Part shown: positions 10,305 to 22,100 of the stretch, one piece after another
Layout of the letters: each line of letters begins with the position of its first letter
How positions within the stretch are numbered: the first letter of the stretch is position 1
Origin: Antedon mediterranea
Taxonomy: Eukaryota > Echinodermata > Crinoidea > Comatulida > Antedonidae
Direction: 5' to 3'
Length of the DNA stretch: 64,000 nucleotides
Assembly: GCF_964355755.1 (NCBI RefSeq)
Contig: NC_092670.1
Location: forward strand, 7,465,001-7,529,000
Made by a program: the position numbers and the translations under genes
Notes under the pieces: generated by a model
What the model saw: the letters and a program-made list of their open reading frames with translations, nothing else
Databases searched by the model: none
Told to the model about the DNA's origin: nothing

Positions 10305-12162
10305 ATGGTTCGAGAGGAAGTTGTGTATATTTTCGAAATGTGTATACATGTTCAGAGGATTTAGGAACAGGTACGATTTTCACTTGTAAAACGGATTCCT
10401 ACCGTATGGACATTTATACCAAATATTAGATTAGATAGTGTTCACTGTGCAATTCCAACACCAGCTAATGTAGCATGGTCAACAGCTAATGTAGTAATGA
10501 AATTTGCCAGTGAGTTACTATCGCCAGAAAATGTGTGCAAATGCATCTCTTTACTCAGATAAAATTATCAGTCTATCCATCTCTCGTAAACGACCACCTT
10601 CCAAAAAGCGACCACCTTTTGATGGTTCTATAAAATTACTAATTAAATAATAATGGTAATAATAATCTCGTTTCAGGTTTGTTCATTCCTCATTTCTAGC
10701 ATTTGTGCTTAATTTCATGTTGTTGCTAGCAAAGGCGTTTTACAACATCGCCAAACTAAGCTATGGTCTTCTAAAGCTACTTGCCTTAGATACAGGGCAA
10801 TTCATGCTAAGGTAGGATTTTCGCTTGTAAACGGGGATTACCTAGTCAGGCTATTTTTACCAGAACAGCTGTAGTATCCATAGCAAATTTCGCGTGATGT
10901 GTATCATGTATTAGTTCTATGCAGAATTACTCTGCCAATTTCTTATTTAGAGGGCAATGGAACCAGATCTTTGCAAATCCTTTTGAATAGGAATTCTAAG
11001 AAGCTACGACCTACTGTAAATATTTAATTAAAATTATATTTACACAGTATTGGTATCTCGTTTCAAGTTATTTTTTTACACAATCCTGAAATTGTATCTT
11101 ATAGGCCTGAATATCGCGGTTATATCATTAATCTGTATCTGAACATTCTTAAAAGATGGGTCATGGAGATTTTGTGCGAAATCGCGACATTTTTTAATTG
11201 CATCTTTATGGACAGGTAGGATTTTCACTTGTTAAAACGGATTCCTACCGTATTGTGATTTATACCAGATTAGATATCGTATGTGCAAAATCAATGTCCT
11301 GTCAGGTTTTAGCAATCGCCAAATATAAAGTCAGAGCAACCTTTAATCCACCGCAAATGTAGTACCGTATAGGCTACAGCTTATGACTAAACACGTCCAA
11401 ACAACATGTACTACCAATCGTAAGCGACCACCTCTCTCAAAACCACTCTAAATTTTAAAACTGAACAGTTGGTGTTATTCTAATGTCAACATAATAGGCC
11501 TAGTTATAAATTCCCGGAACAATTGGTTTATCTGTTTTATGGGTTTACAATACGGCGTTGGCGGAAAATGTCATCGAGTATTAAATAATCTTATTTTACA
11601 GTAACAGTATCAATAACAGTGACAACAACAATAACAATAATAATAATCTCGTTCCAGGGTTGTTTACCCAGTGCTAGGACTATTATATATGATAGTTAAA
11701 TGGTGTGTGAATTTCATCATGTTGTTAGTCATGGCGTTCTACAACATCTACAGACTAAGCTACTATGTTGTGAAGATATGTGGCTTAGATACAAGACAAT
11801 TCATAAGAAGGTAGGATTTTAATGTTTAATTTCAAATAAACAATTAATAGATTATTATTTTTTTTTTTATTATTATTATGATAAAACAATTTTTCAGGGG
11901 TTACAGAAGCTTCAAGATGATGATGAGAGACTTAACGAATAGGAACATCAGGAAAAGAAAGGATCACAGGATGGCTACCCTAGATGAGGAGCAAACCAGT
12001 GGCGTAACGGCTATGAGCACTAACTGGCTAAACCCAGGGGCCCTGAAGCTTATGGGGCCCCTGAGCAGTGCCCAGAATAAATCGAATGTCGAAAATGCAT
12101 TGGATGGTTCTAAACCAGGGGACTTAGGCCTGCGTGTTACGCCACTGGAGCAAACCCTTTAA
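10305..12162 (+). CDS. Unrecognised gene built of duplicated exon pairs (3' part)
   Basis: Five exons can be chained in one frame: 10305-10370, 10677-10811, 11156-11215, 11658-11810 and 11898-12162 (TAA). Every internal exon starts with one base and ends with two bases (AG) of a split arginine codon, so any exon can be joined to any other. Together they give 225 complete residues, and the start exon was not found. Exons 1 and 3 are short and Trp-led (WFERKLCIFS..., WVMEILCEIA...). Exons 2 and 4 are homologous, sharing NF.MLL..AFYNI..LSY and LDT.QF..R, and encode a hydrophobic helix followed by basic residues. The last exon begins GYRSFKMMMRD with a basic run and then reads through an in-frame MITE (11997-12147). 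The acceptor before 11156 (TTAAAAG) is weak. The hydrophobic and basic pattern suggests a small membrane protein, but I do not recognise the family. It could be a decaying locus. Confidence 0.5.
11997..12147. mobile_element. hAT-type MITE inside a coding exon
   Basis: This 151-bp element has perfect 12-bp terminal inverted repeats, CAGTGGCGTAAC and GTTACGCCACTG. An exact 8-bp target duplication, GAGCAAAC, lies at 11989-11996 and 12148-12155. An 8-bp duplication with CAG...CTG ends is the hallmark of the hAT superfamily. It lies in the last exon of the duplicated-exon gene, just before the stop codon. Element plus duplication is 159 bp, or 53 codons, and contains no stop in the gene's frame. 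Confidence 0.85.
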
Positions 12163-12224
12163 GATAATCTCTATACACTAAACAAATCTCAATACACTAC
12201 ACAAATATCAATATAGGCCTACAC

Positions 12225-12420
12225 TAAACAAATTTCAAGTTCAAGTTCAAATTTATTCACATAATGCAAACATATACAAAATATAAAAGATACAAGTGGT
12301 TGGAAATTAAGTAAATAATAGTTGCATTATACCTGGAGAATACCATTTAAACCCCAAGGGGCTTTAAGCCTGGATCCACCAGAAAGAATAAAAAAGTTAA
12401 AAATAATAATAATAAGCAAG
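12225..12420 (-). mobile_element. 3' end of a non-LTR retrotransposon (LINE), minus orientation
   Basis: On the minus strand the segment ends with GAATAAATTTGAACTTGAAC and a short TTGAAC repeat. This is typical of the 3' tails of CR1/L2-like non-LTR elements in invertebrates. The copy is strongly 5'-truncated and lacks any reverse-transcriptase coding region. Confidence 0.55.
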
Positions 12421-15400
12421 GTGAAGGTAAGCTACTGACAGACAGGGACGGACATGTACGACGATACAAACACGACAAGGACGACAGGAAGGACAAACTG
12501 TATTTATATGATTTGCCTAATTAAATTTAATTATAAGTTATATGGTTTTCCTTATATTATAGTTGTCTTGTATCTTGTATTAATATCAAATGTATATCTG
12601 TTTAAAAATACCGTGCGAATATGTTATAGTAAATCTAACACAACTAATACTATCTAGGCATAAAGATGCATTTTGTTTGCAGTATTATATTACGTATGAA
12701 TAGCTAAATTTTGAATTAAACCGACCAAATTTGAAATTAAATTGTTTTGATCTGTCCAAATGTAGAATAGAAATATATTAGCATATTAGAAATATTAATT
12801 AGGCCTACCGCTACCTACCTACCTACTTTTGTGTCGCTGGAAGAGTGAAATTACACTCTTTCCCTATTTTTTTTTCAAACTTTTTCGCGCTTGTGTGCAA
12901 CGGCGATGGCGTCATCTAACCTCGTACGTGGTTCCAAAGATTGCCTTTTATTATTGTTATATAAAATATCTGAGAAACTTACTTTTAAGCTTACCATGGA
13001 TAACTTGCCTGGTAGCTGTATGAAAAAACATATTATATACCGGTACTTGTTTCAATCTCATCATCAGTTGATAAAGTGAATTAGTTAGGCACAAAGTAAG
13101 GACTAGGCTTGTAGGTGTGTACAATACTAGAATAGTATCTTAAACACATATTGTAATATGACAAGCCTGGTAAACAACAACAATAAGTTAAAATTCCAAG
13201 TATGCGATTTTTGCTAATTTAGAATAATGGCATGAGTTACTTGTTTGTTAAGTAAAGGTTTTTACTCTTGATATAAAGTACCTAATTGTTTTTTTGCGTT
13301 GGAAATTCCTTTTAGATGTAACTTTACATTGAGGAGAACCATTTAAATGTTTAAAGATGTGTGAATTCGTATCCGTTTATATGTTCGTTAACGCGCGTTC
13401 TGATTGTTGGCCTGTCTCGCCGCGAATTATTATACATAGCCTCCTAAAAACAAATTTGTATTTAACGCACCCACGGATACAGAGATACGTTGTTTGACCT
13501 GAGAATTGAAAATGGTTAATTTTAGACATAAACATATTTTGACTTTTAACTTTATTGTTGTTGTTTACCAAGGCGTGTCACATCACAATATATGTGTACA
13601 ATAACATTCCACAGGTATAGTTATACACACTGTGGCTATTTAAACATTATCATGGCCGTGGTTGAAGTTTTATTATTTTTATTAATAGTAATAATGTTGT
13701 ATTTATTATAATACAGCTACCAACATGTTTTTATACAGCTACCAAAATGTTTCGTGGTAAACTTTAAATAAATAACTATATTAAACTAATCAATATTGAA
13801 TTATTATTATACACTGTTAATCATAGAATGAAATAGTAAAAATAAATGCATTTGTAGTGTATTCAAACAGTTTTAATTTGCATGCACAGCGTGCTAAATG
13901 CTAATTGGTTTGAAGTATATTCAAACATATTGATTTTTGTTGTCTATGTTAAAGGCAATTAGAATATAACAAAGCTATTGCACCTCTGTGTCGCTGGATT
14001 TTTGTTTCACGTGTTTATTAAAATGACAGTATAATAGATAAATAAATATGAGTAATAATAAATGTGAGGTAGGCCTACAAACGAAAAAGTATAACTATAA
14101 TATTAGGCCGCCTAGATCGACGATGTCAAAAAATCAATTTGGTGAAGGTATTTACTATAACTAGGCTTAATAATAATTGTGTTTATCTTGTATCTTAGCA
14201 TTTAAACTATAGTGTTTCTAATGTACGCTCACCCGATTCACTGGTAGGACTACACTTGGCAAAATGTAACAAAACTTCCAACGAGAACGTGCGAACGCGT
14301 TACAGTTGTGATAAAATGTTACATTTTGCGTGTGTGAAGTTCTGAATCGACGTGTATGGCTTATAATTATTAATTTATTTACTTCGTTATGATTTGTTTA
14401 TCAATTAAGTTTAGATATTACTGAATCAATTGACACATTTAATAGATTTGGGAACAGCCTGTCTGGCTAGTGTTTCTATGTCGGTTGTCTACCGTATGTC
14501 TATGATTACAATAAAAACAACATGCCACTATGTTTGTAGTTACGGTCTTTTTTTATAAAATATTTAGTTTAAAAAAAATCATTTGTTCTTCAGAAGGCAA
14601 TCGTAATTTGTTTAATCCAAAAATTACTCATCAACGAAATATAACATATTTTAGAAATTAAGACATTTCAAACTGCAGCCATGACATTTCGACTAAACAA
14701 CCATCAATATACCAAATAAAATGGAAATTAAACAAAAGATTATATCATTAATTTGATCATTTGTAATCATGTGATTGTTTATTTTACCACAATTGGCATT
14801 ATAATCTATATTACCAGACGAGAATATTTAGAATATAATTAGTAAAATTGAAATCCTCTTTATTGCCTTAAAAAAATGAATGCTTTTAATGGGGGGGGGG
14901 GGGGGAATCATCACTATCTTCTATACGTCGGTTATTTTTGTTTGGGTTTGGATGTATTGCTTAACGGGATGGGGAGAAATTGCATTCAACAAAGTAATAA
15001 TTAATAGATCGTCTGATTTTAGAAAAATCAGCATAATCATTGATTCACTTTCAAAGTGATGGTGACAAATTTGCTTCACCATAATTGACGGACTTCATCC
15101 CTACCAAAATGTGATTCTCAATCGGTCATATAAGTGGACGTTTGAGAGTTCCTGCTGAATATAGGCCTATTGCGATTATTCTGTTGCTATGGGTATTCTC
15201 TTCTTTAATGAAGATGATCAATAAGGTAAATTTTTTACGTTTTTCCTATATCTCACTGAATTTTAAAGCAATAATAAAGTTAGTAAGATCAAAGCTGGTT
15301 AAGATGAAATTCTGATTTTGTTTTATGATTGTTTGTATTTGTTCAACAATTACCTGATATACCGTACCAGAACCCGTATTATCCGTTGAGAGTTCATCTT

Positions 15401-15989
15401 ACTATGAGGAAATAGTTAGTTTTGCTTTTTTAATTTCCTTATATGAACGAAATAAAATCGATAAAATCCTTTTATTGATGTAAACCTTTTAAAATACTGT
15501 AATCTTATCATGGGCGGATTTTAACAACAGACTTTCATTGTAATATCTAATTGGTGAAATGGGTGAATGCACATAGGCCCTATAGTGATCCCGCCGATTA
15601 TTGTAGGCCTACTTTTGTATTTCAATTTGTACGCATATTTTTTATCCAAGGAATAAAAATGTCGTGAATTGTGCCATTGTGAGCGTGGTTTTATTGTCGA
15701 TATTATTAAATAAAAAGATAGCAAAATAGGGCCTACTGTATCACTAAAATATCGTGAACAAAATTAATGTAGATCTAAATCGAACAGTATTAATAGACTT
15801 CTTGCATTGGATTTAGGATTAACCCAGATCCCAGGATGATTAACCGATATGTGAAATATTAATATTCTCACCAAGTTTCATAGTAGTAGGTTAGTAATGG
15901 GCACTCATATCAGAGCAGAGATTGTTAGGGTATTTAGGCATGGACTTGGCGTATTTAATCCGTCACAGTTCATTTACTTTTTCCAGGTA
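12421..15989. other. Intergenic DNA between the duplicated-exon gene and HACL1
   Basis: This is mostly AT-rich sequence without a supportable gene. An inverted-repeat element of ~470 bp spans about 13140-13610: GGTAAACAACAACAATAA near 13168 matches its reverse complement near 13550. A run of 15 G lies at 14891-14905. Isolated TAGGCCTA motifs occur throughout. Confidence 0.5.
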
Positions 15990-16166
15990 CGTCTCACATG
16001 CCTCCTCCAGCCAATCAAAAGTGGCCATCGTCCGCCCGAGCCGTCGATGGCGGTAGAGACGTGTTGTTTTCCGCCAGCATCCAAAACAAAATTATCGGTT
16101 AATTTGTAGGCGATAGTAGCCTAGCCTAGTCTAGTAGTAGACCATTAGGCGTAAAATAAAAGTAAA
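15990..16166 (+). promoter_or_regulatory. Probable TATA-less promoter and 5' UTR of HACL1
   Basis: Upstream of the HACL1 ATG are a CCAAT box in AGCCAATCA (about 16009) and two YY1-like elements, GTGGCCATC (about 16021) and CGATGGCGG (about 16043). No TATA box sits at a sensible distance. CCAAT plus ATGGCGG is common at housekeeping start sites. The transcription start itself cannot be placed from sequence alone. Confidence 0.45.
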
Positions 16167-19100
16167 ATGGCAGAAGACGAGGACACTGTAGATGGAAATT
16201 TCGTATTATCAGAGGCACTTAAAGCCCAGGTTATAATTTGAAACGATATTTAAAATGCCATCATGATGAAGCTAGCTAGGCCTACTAGGCCTAGCCTAGC
16301 TAGGCTAGGCCTAGGTTAGGCCTAACCCTAGTCACTTAGTCCTAGGCCTACCTAAAGAAGAGGCTAGCCTACTAGGCCTAGGCCTCTAGTCTAGGCTAGA
16401 GGCCTACTAGAGACTAGAGCCTAGTTAGTAGCCACCTAACCTAGGCCTCTGTACCACAGACTGACATAGGCCAAAATAATGTAGGCCTAGCCTAGTTTAA
16501 TATAGTATAAAGCCAAGGGTAACTCATTGAATCATTTAAAAGGATTAAGGTAATTCCATATGGCCCATCATGGGTATGGCCCCCCTGGCTTCTTAGGGCC
16601 AGTAAACGAAATACAAAAACTAGTGTTATATAAATGTTTCTCTGTGTGCAAACAGAAATTTGATTAAAAAAATGTGGGGTTTTTTGGTGTTTGAAAAATT
16701 GTTTTGTAAACAATGTTTTAGCCTAAATATTTGGTTTTCCAGAGATAATACATCGCGCACGCTATTTGCGATAAACCTTATTTGGCTAATATTAATAAAG
16801 GTCTGTGACTAATATTAATAAAGGTCTGTGACTGCAGTTGTTACAAATGGTTGCTCTACGGTTTTATTTAGCCTAGGAATTCTGTGCACAATCATTTCTG
16901 CAAATTGCACATAACACTAAAAATGGGTTACATGACCCTTAGCACTTTATTATAGGCCCTGGCCCTTCCACTACACTATTTCAATTAATTTATGGCAAGG
17001 GTGCATCATTTTTAAGGCATACAAACATGACTGACAAGAACACTGTCTCTTGTGTCCAATGCACTTTGCATCAAGGTCAGACTATCTTTACTTACCACCG
17101 TGACATGAGACTAATCCTAAAGGTAATCTCAGTACAGTGAGAAAGTGCATTAGCAACCTATACAGAATAGAATTGTTTTTAGTCGCGTGGAAGCGACTCT
17201 ATAGTTCACTATGTCGGTCGGTCTGTCGGTCCGGTATCACTATGCGTTTTATCGCTTTCTGACCTTATCTTGATATCAGTTTAATCTAGCTAGGTCAATT
17301 TTTCACAGTATATTCCTTATGGCCAGGAATCGATGTGGTTATGTTTTCACGGTGCGCAATAAAAAATTACGCGGTCTACGCACGATTTAACGAAATCACG
17401 TTTGTAATCATATCTTCACAACCATGAATCACAATTAAATAAAATTTGGTACTCATAAATTTCAGGGCATAAATCATCATATGGCAATACAATTACGTGC
17501 GTAACATATTTTTGCGTGCATATTTTTGCGCGCGCACTACGCGTTTAATGTTATTGCGCACTCTTTTTGCCCAATTTCTGTTTTCTTGACTTACTTTTCA
17601 ACTCGAAATTACGTTATACGAGCACGTCAAAAGTGACAGGCTACGCACGTGTAAATTAAAAAAATATAAATGTTTTTAAACATTTCAACATTTTTAAACA
17701 TGTTTAGTAATTTTGGTCAGTATAGTTCACTATGTCGGTCTGTCTGTCTGTCGGTCTGTCTGTCGGTCTGTCTGTCGGTCCGGTATCACTATGCATTGTA
17801 GCACGCGACTTAATGGCTGTTGGCCTTGTTAATGTAGGTCTTTCTATATAGGGCATACTGTTTCTACATGAACTTTACATTACACTGTAATTTGTTTAAA
17901 TTCCCTCAATAGAACATCATTTCGAATAAATTATATTGTTATTTAGGTTCAGTCATTGATTACTTACCGTGACCACCTGAGACTAATCCTAAAGGTAATC
18001 TCAGTACAGTGAGAAAGTGCATTAGCAAAAGCTAGCTCAACCTATACAGAACATAATTATTTTTAATTTTAATTTTTTCTATATAGGGCATACTGTTTGT
18101 ACATGAACTTTATACTGTATTCCATCAATAGAACACCATTTTGAAAAATTATATTGTAAAAGAATTCATTGATTGATATGGTTGACAATTCACCTAGCAT
18201 TTTGATACAATTGCTACTGTATTTTATCACTTCTTGATATTTATTGTGTTGTATTTTTCATATCTAGGGGTATTTATTTGATTTATTATTCATGTTACCA
18301 TATTACACCCAAAAAAACCAAACACCTCCGTTTTTTTAATCTGATGTTTTGTAAAGATGATGATGATGATCAATGTATCAAAACATTATTAATCTGCTTT
18401 TTATTTTGACTATTAGGGCATCAATTATGTGTTTGGAATTGTGGGATATCCAGTTGCTGAGTTAGCATCTGCAATGCAAACATCCGGCATCAACTATTAT
18501 GGAATGAGGAATGAGCAGGCAGTATGTTTTAAACATTAATTTGAAGAAAACATAGCTCATTGAAGCACTTGGTTTCTAATTACTAGCATAGAACCTTCTC
18601 ATCAATACAGAAAACATCACCTGTATTATTAAAATCCACATGTAGTTTTTTAAAAGATGGGCAATCGTATTTTAACTCTGTACAACCACCAATCGCACCC
18701 ATTGTCAATGCTAAATTGTGTGGGAAATCTTTGTAAATACAGTTGATATTGCAATACTTCAGATTTCCTTGCACTTCTGATCAGACTGCTAGTTCTATGA
18801 ATATTAGCACTGCTTGGCTAAAACTTTAACCTGTGACATTTAAAAAATTAAAAGTATCATCGTGTCTGAAAGTGATTAAAGTCTTTTAAATCTTTCATGA
18901 TCACTAAAAATTAATGGATTTTAGAATAATTATAGTTTTTGTTTAATTCCAGAAAGTAGTCTGAACTTGTTCCTCATATCAATTTACAAACAAAACAGTC
19001 TATTCAAATCAAATATTAACTTCTATGTTGTTTATAACAGGCATGCTATGCAGCTTCTGTCATTGGCTATCTAACAGGCAGGTAAGGGAAAGGGTGTTAA

Positions 19101-22100
19101 GCCACGTCAAACTAAAGAGAGCACTATAGAGTTCTGCAGTGCTGACGTCACAACGGTAGGTCGCGCTGAGTGGTTGCTAGCTAACCAAAAAATGTGTCCT
19201 GCCTGAGTGACTCCAAGGTCACCAATGGTTTGGAATAGGCTTATTGAAGTAGTCATTTTAAAACTAAAATTTCAAAAGATCACTAAATATTTGTTTTTAA
19301 TAATCTATTTATTCTCCAACTACAGTTTAAGTTAAAACAAATCAAAGTAAGATACATAATTTGATAGAAATGCAGATTTATATAGTTTATCAACATAGCG
19401 TTGAATGCATTCTTTGGTTGGCTGGCAACCACGCAGCGCCATCTATCATTGTGACGTCACACCGCAGAACTCTATTAAAATAAATCACAGAAGAGTGGGT
19501 ATGCTAGTTGCTTTCCAGGTGTGGAAACAAAAAAAAAGAGTCTACAGAGTAAATGTATACAATATCTGGATATTTATTCCAGCATATCCAAAAAGAAACT
19601 TAACCTAATATCTAGAGGCAAGAGATTGAAACTACCGCAATACGGTGGAACCGTAATTAAGTAGCCATAACATCACTCGCTCCATGGTTCTGGTGGTAGA
19701 ACGAGTCTTCTCGGATAAGGACTATAAACCGTAGGTCCAGTGTACACATAGCTCATGCGCACTTTAAAGAACCTAGTACATCTTTCGAGACGAGTAGGGG
19801 GTTACCCCGGTGTACTAGTCCACACAAACACAGCCACTGTCACACACAGCCACTGTGCAAATTGGGACTGGACCGTTTTAGAGGTGTTTACCACCTGTTG
19901 GTCCAGATCCTTCACTAACTGAGTTAGTGAGAAGTCGAATAAATAAATAAAATAAAATAAAAAATTATCAAGATAAACATTTTAAAAATGACAGTGTTAC
20001 TAGTTTGTCTCTCCTTAATGTCATGTATGGAAATATTGGAAACAATTCTTCTGGTTGAAATCATCTCTGAACCTAGTTTCTTTATTGAATACAGTTAGGG
20101 GTGGTAGGTAAAAAATAAAGGGTCAATTACCAAGTATCATGTTTTGTAGCAAAACAAAATGGAAAATACATGCAAATTATAAATTTTTTGTAGGCCTGCT
20201 GTGTGTTTGGTTGTGTCAGGACCTGGTATGTTGCATACTATTGGCGGCCTAGCAAATGCAACAATTAATTGCTGGTAAGTAATTTTCATTCTGGATGGGA
20301 TTTTGTTTAAAATGAGCACAAATAGAATCCAAACAAATAATTCAAATATTAAAGATGCACATGACACACTTTGAATTTCTAATCACATGGATACTGTTCA
20401 CAGGCATCCAGCAAGGAGTTGTAAATACAACCCCCTGCATCCAGCAAGGAGTTGTAAATACAACCCCCTGCATCCAACAAGGAGTTGTAAATACAACCCC
20501 CTGCATCCAGCAAGGAGTTGTAAATACAACCCCCTTCACTCAGCATTGTACTTTATCACATAAATTCAGTCCCTTGATCTACCTTTTCATTGACTACAAT
20601 TTATTGTCGCTGCTCTAAAACTCTGGAACCAACTTCCCATTGACTGTACATAAATCGTGCTCTCCCTAAGTCTCGGGTCAAATCCAATATTTTCTCATTG
20701 TTTTAATTTCTCATTCATTTCTTTAAAAAAAAAATGTTAGGGGGTTACCCCGGTGTATTAGTACATCACAGCCACTGATCACCAACTGGGCCCTCTGGGA
20801 GACCAGTCTTCGACTGAAGAGGTTACCTAGCTAGTATTTCAATCAATCTTTATTTGGTTGTGGTTTAAGTGCATAGAGAGGATTTACTATATAGCATTAC
20901 TTTATTTCATGTTATAAAGTTTTATTTGTCTTACAATAGTTTAATTTTCTTGCATATTATTATGGATCTATTTTAACTGTTTATGTTGTATGGCGTGAGT
21001 GGAGAATATGTTTGGGCTTTTGCCTATATTCTCATTCCTGGTTATTTTTCATTGGTGACTGAATAAATATTATTATGATTATGATCAACATCACTAATGA
21101 CGGCTTGTGTATCAACTCTTATATGCAATTGTATGTACAAAGGGCCTACATTAGTTTGGTATGCATTAACTAATAATAGCTCCTTAATTTTATAGGCCAG
21201 TGATTGTGATAGGTGGGGCAAGTGATGCAGATAAGGATGGTTTAGGATCATTTCAGGAGTGGCCTCAGGTAATTTATGAAAATGCTAAGAAAAGATTTGA
21301 CTTCAATTTATAATAGATTGGGAGCTCTTCTACACAGTTTATTGACTATACTATCAACATGCTATAGTCATCAGTGATCCCCAAGTTTAAACAATTTGGC
21401 ATTTGGTAATTATATTCAGTCAATATTTTCCACTCACTTTTAACTAAATACTTTATAGTATTATGTAACAAAAATATAATTTATTTAATAATTTTTTTTT
21501 AGGTTGAAAGTGCAAGGCTTTATACCAAGTACACCGCAAGACCCAGTAGTATTGCTCAAATACCTATTTTTGTTGAAAGGGTAATTTTCAATACGTTTAC
21601 TACACATGAAAAAAACTTAATGTGATGAATAGCAATGTATAATGTAGCAACCAGAATCGATTTAGTTACCATAAACTTTGATTTGCAGTAAGGTTAACAT
21701 GACCGGTGGTAGTCACTGTGATTATGTATGGTTCGAATCATCGCTTACTATCACTTTTAAATTTACTGCAACAATCTTGTTACTATATTGCAGGCAGTAC
21801 GAATGAGTATAAGCGGACGTCCAGGAGCAGCATACTTGGATTTACCTGGTGATATGTTACTGGGAACTACACCAACCTCAAGTATAAGGTAAGATCATAT
21901 CCAAGTTTAATACAGTATCTTAAATAGAATATGATGATTAGTAAAATGTGATTCTTTTAATAATTGCAGTCACTCAGAAATACTTTATTCACATCACAAC
22001 CAACTATTTTATTCTAGTTTCAAATTGCATACACATTCAATTTTAGTGAGTGTCGTAGAATAGTATTAAAACCTTATTTTAATGTTTACGACCGATATGT

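Noticed and set aside
15897-16109. 70-codon plus frame upstream of HACL1
   Set aside because: It overlaps the likely promoter and 5' UTR and has no domain; the HACL1 ATG at 16167 is supported by length and context.
20342-20618. Overlapping repetitive frames on both strands
   Set aside because: They arise from the 33-bp minisatellite inside HACL1 intron 4.
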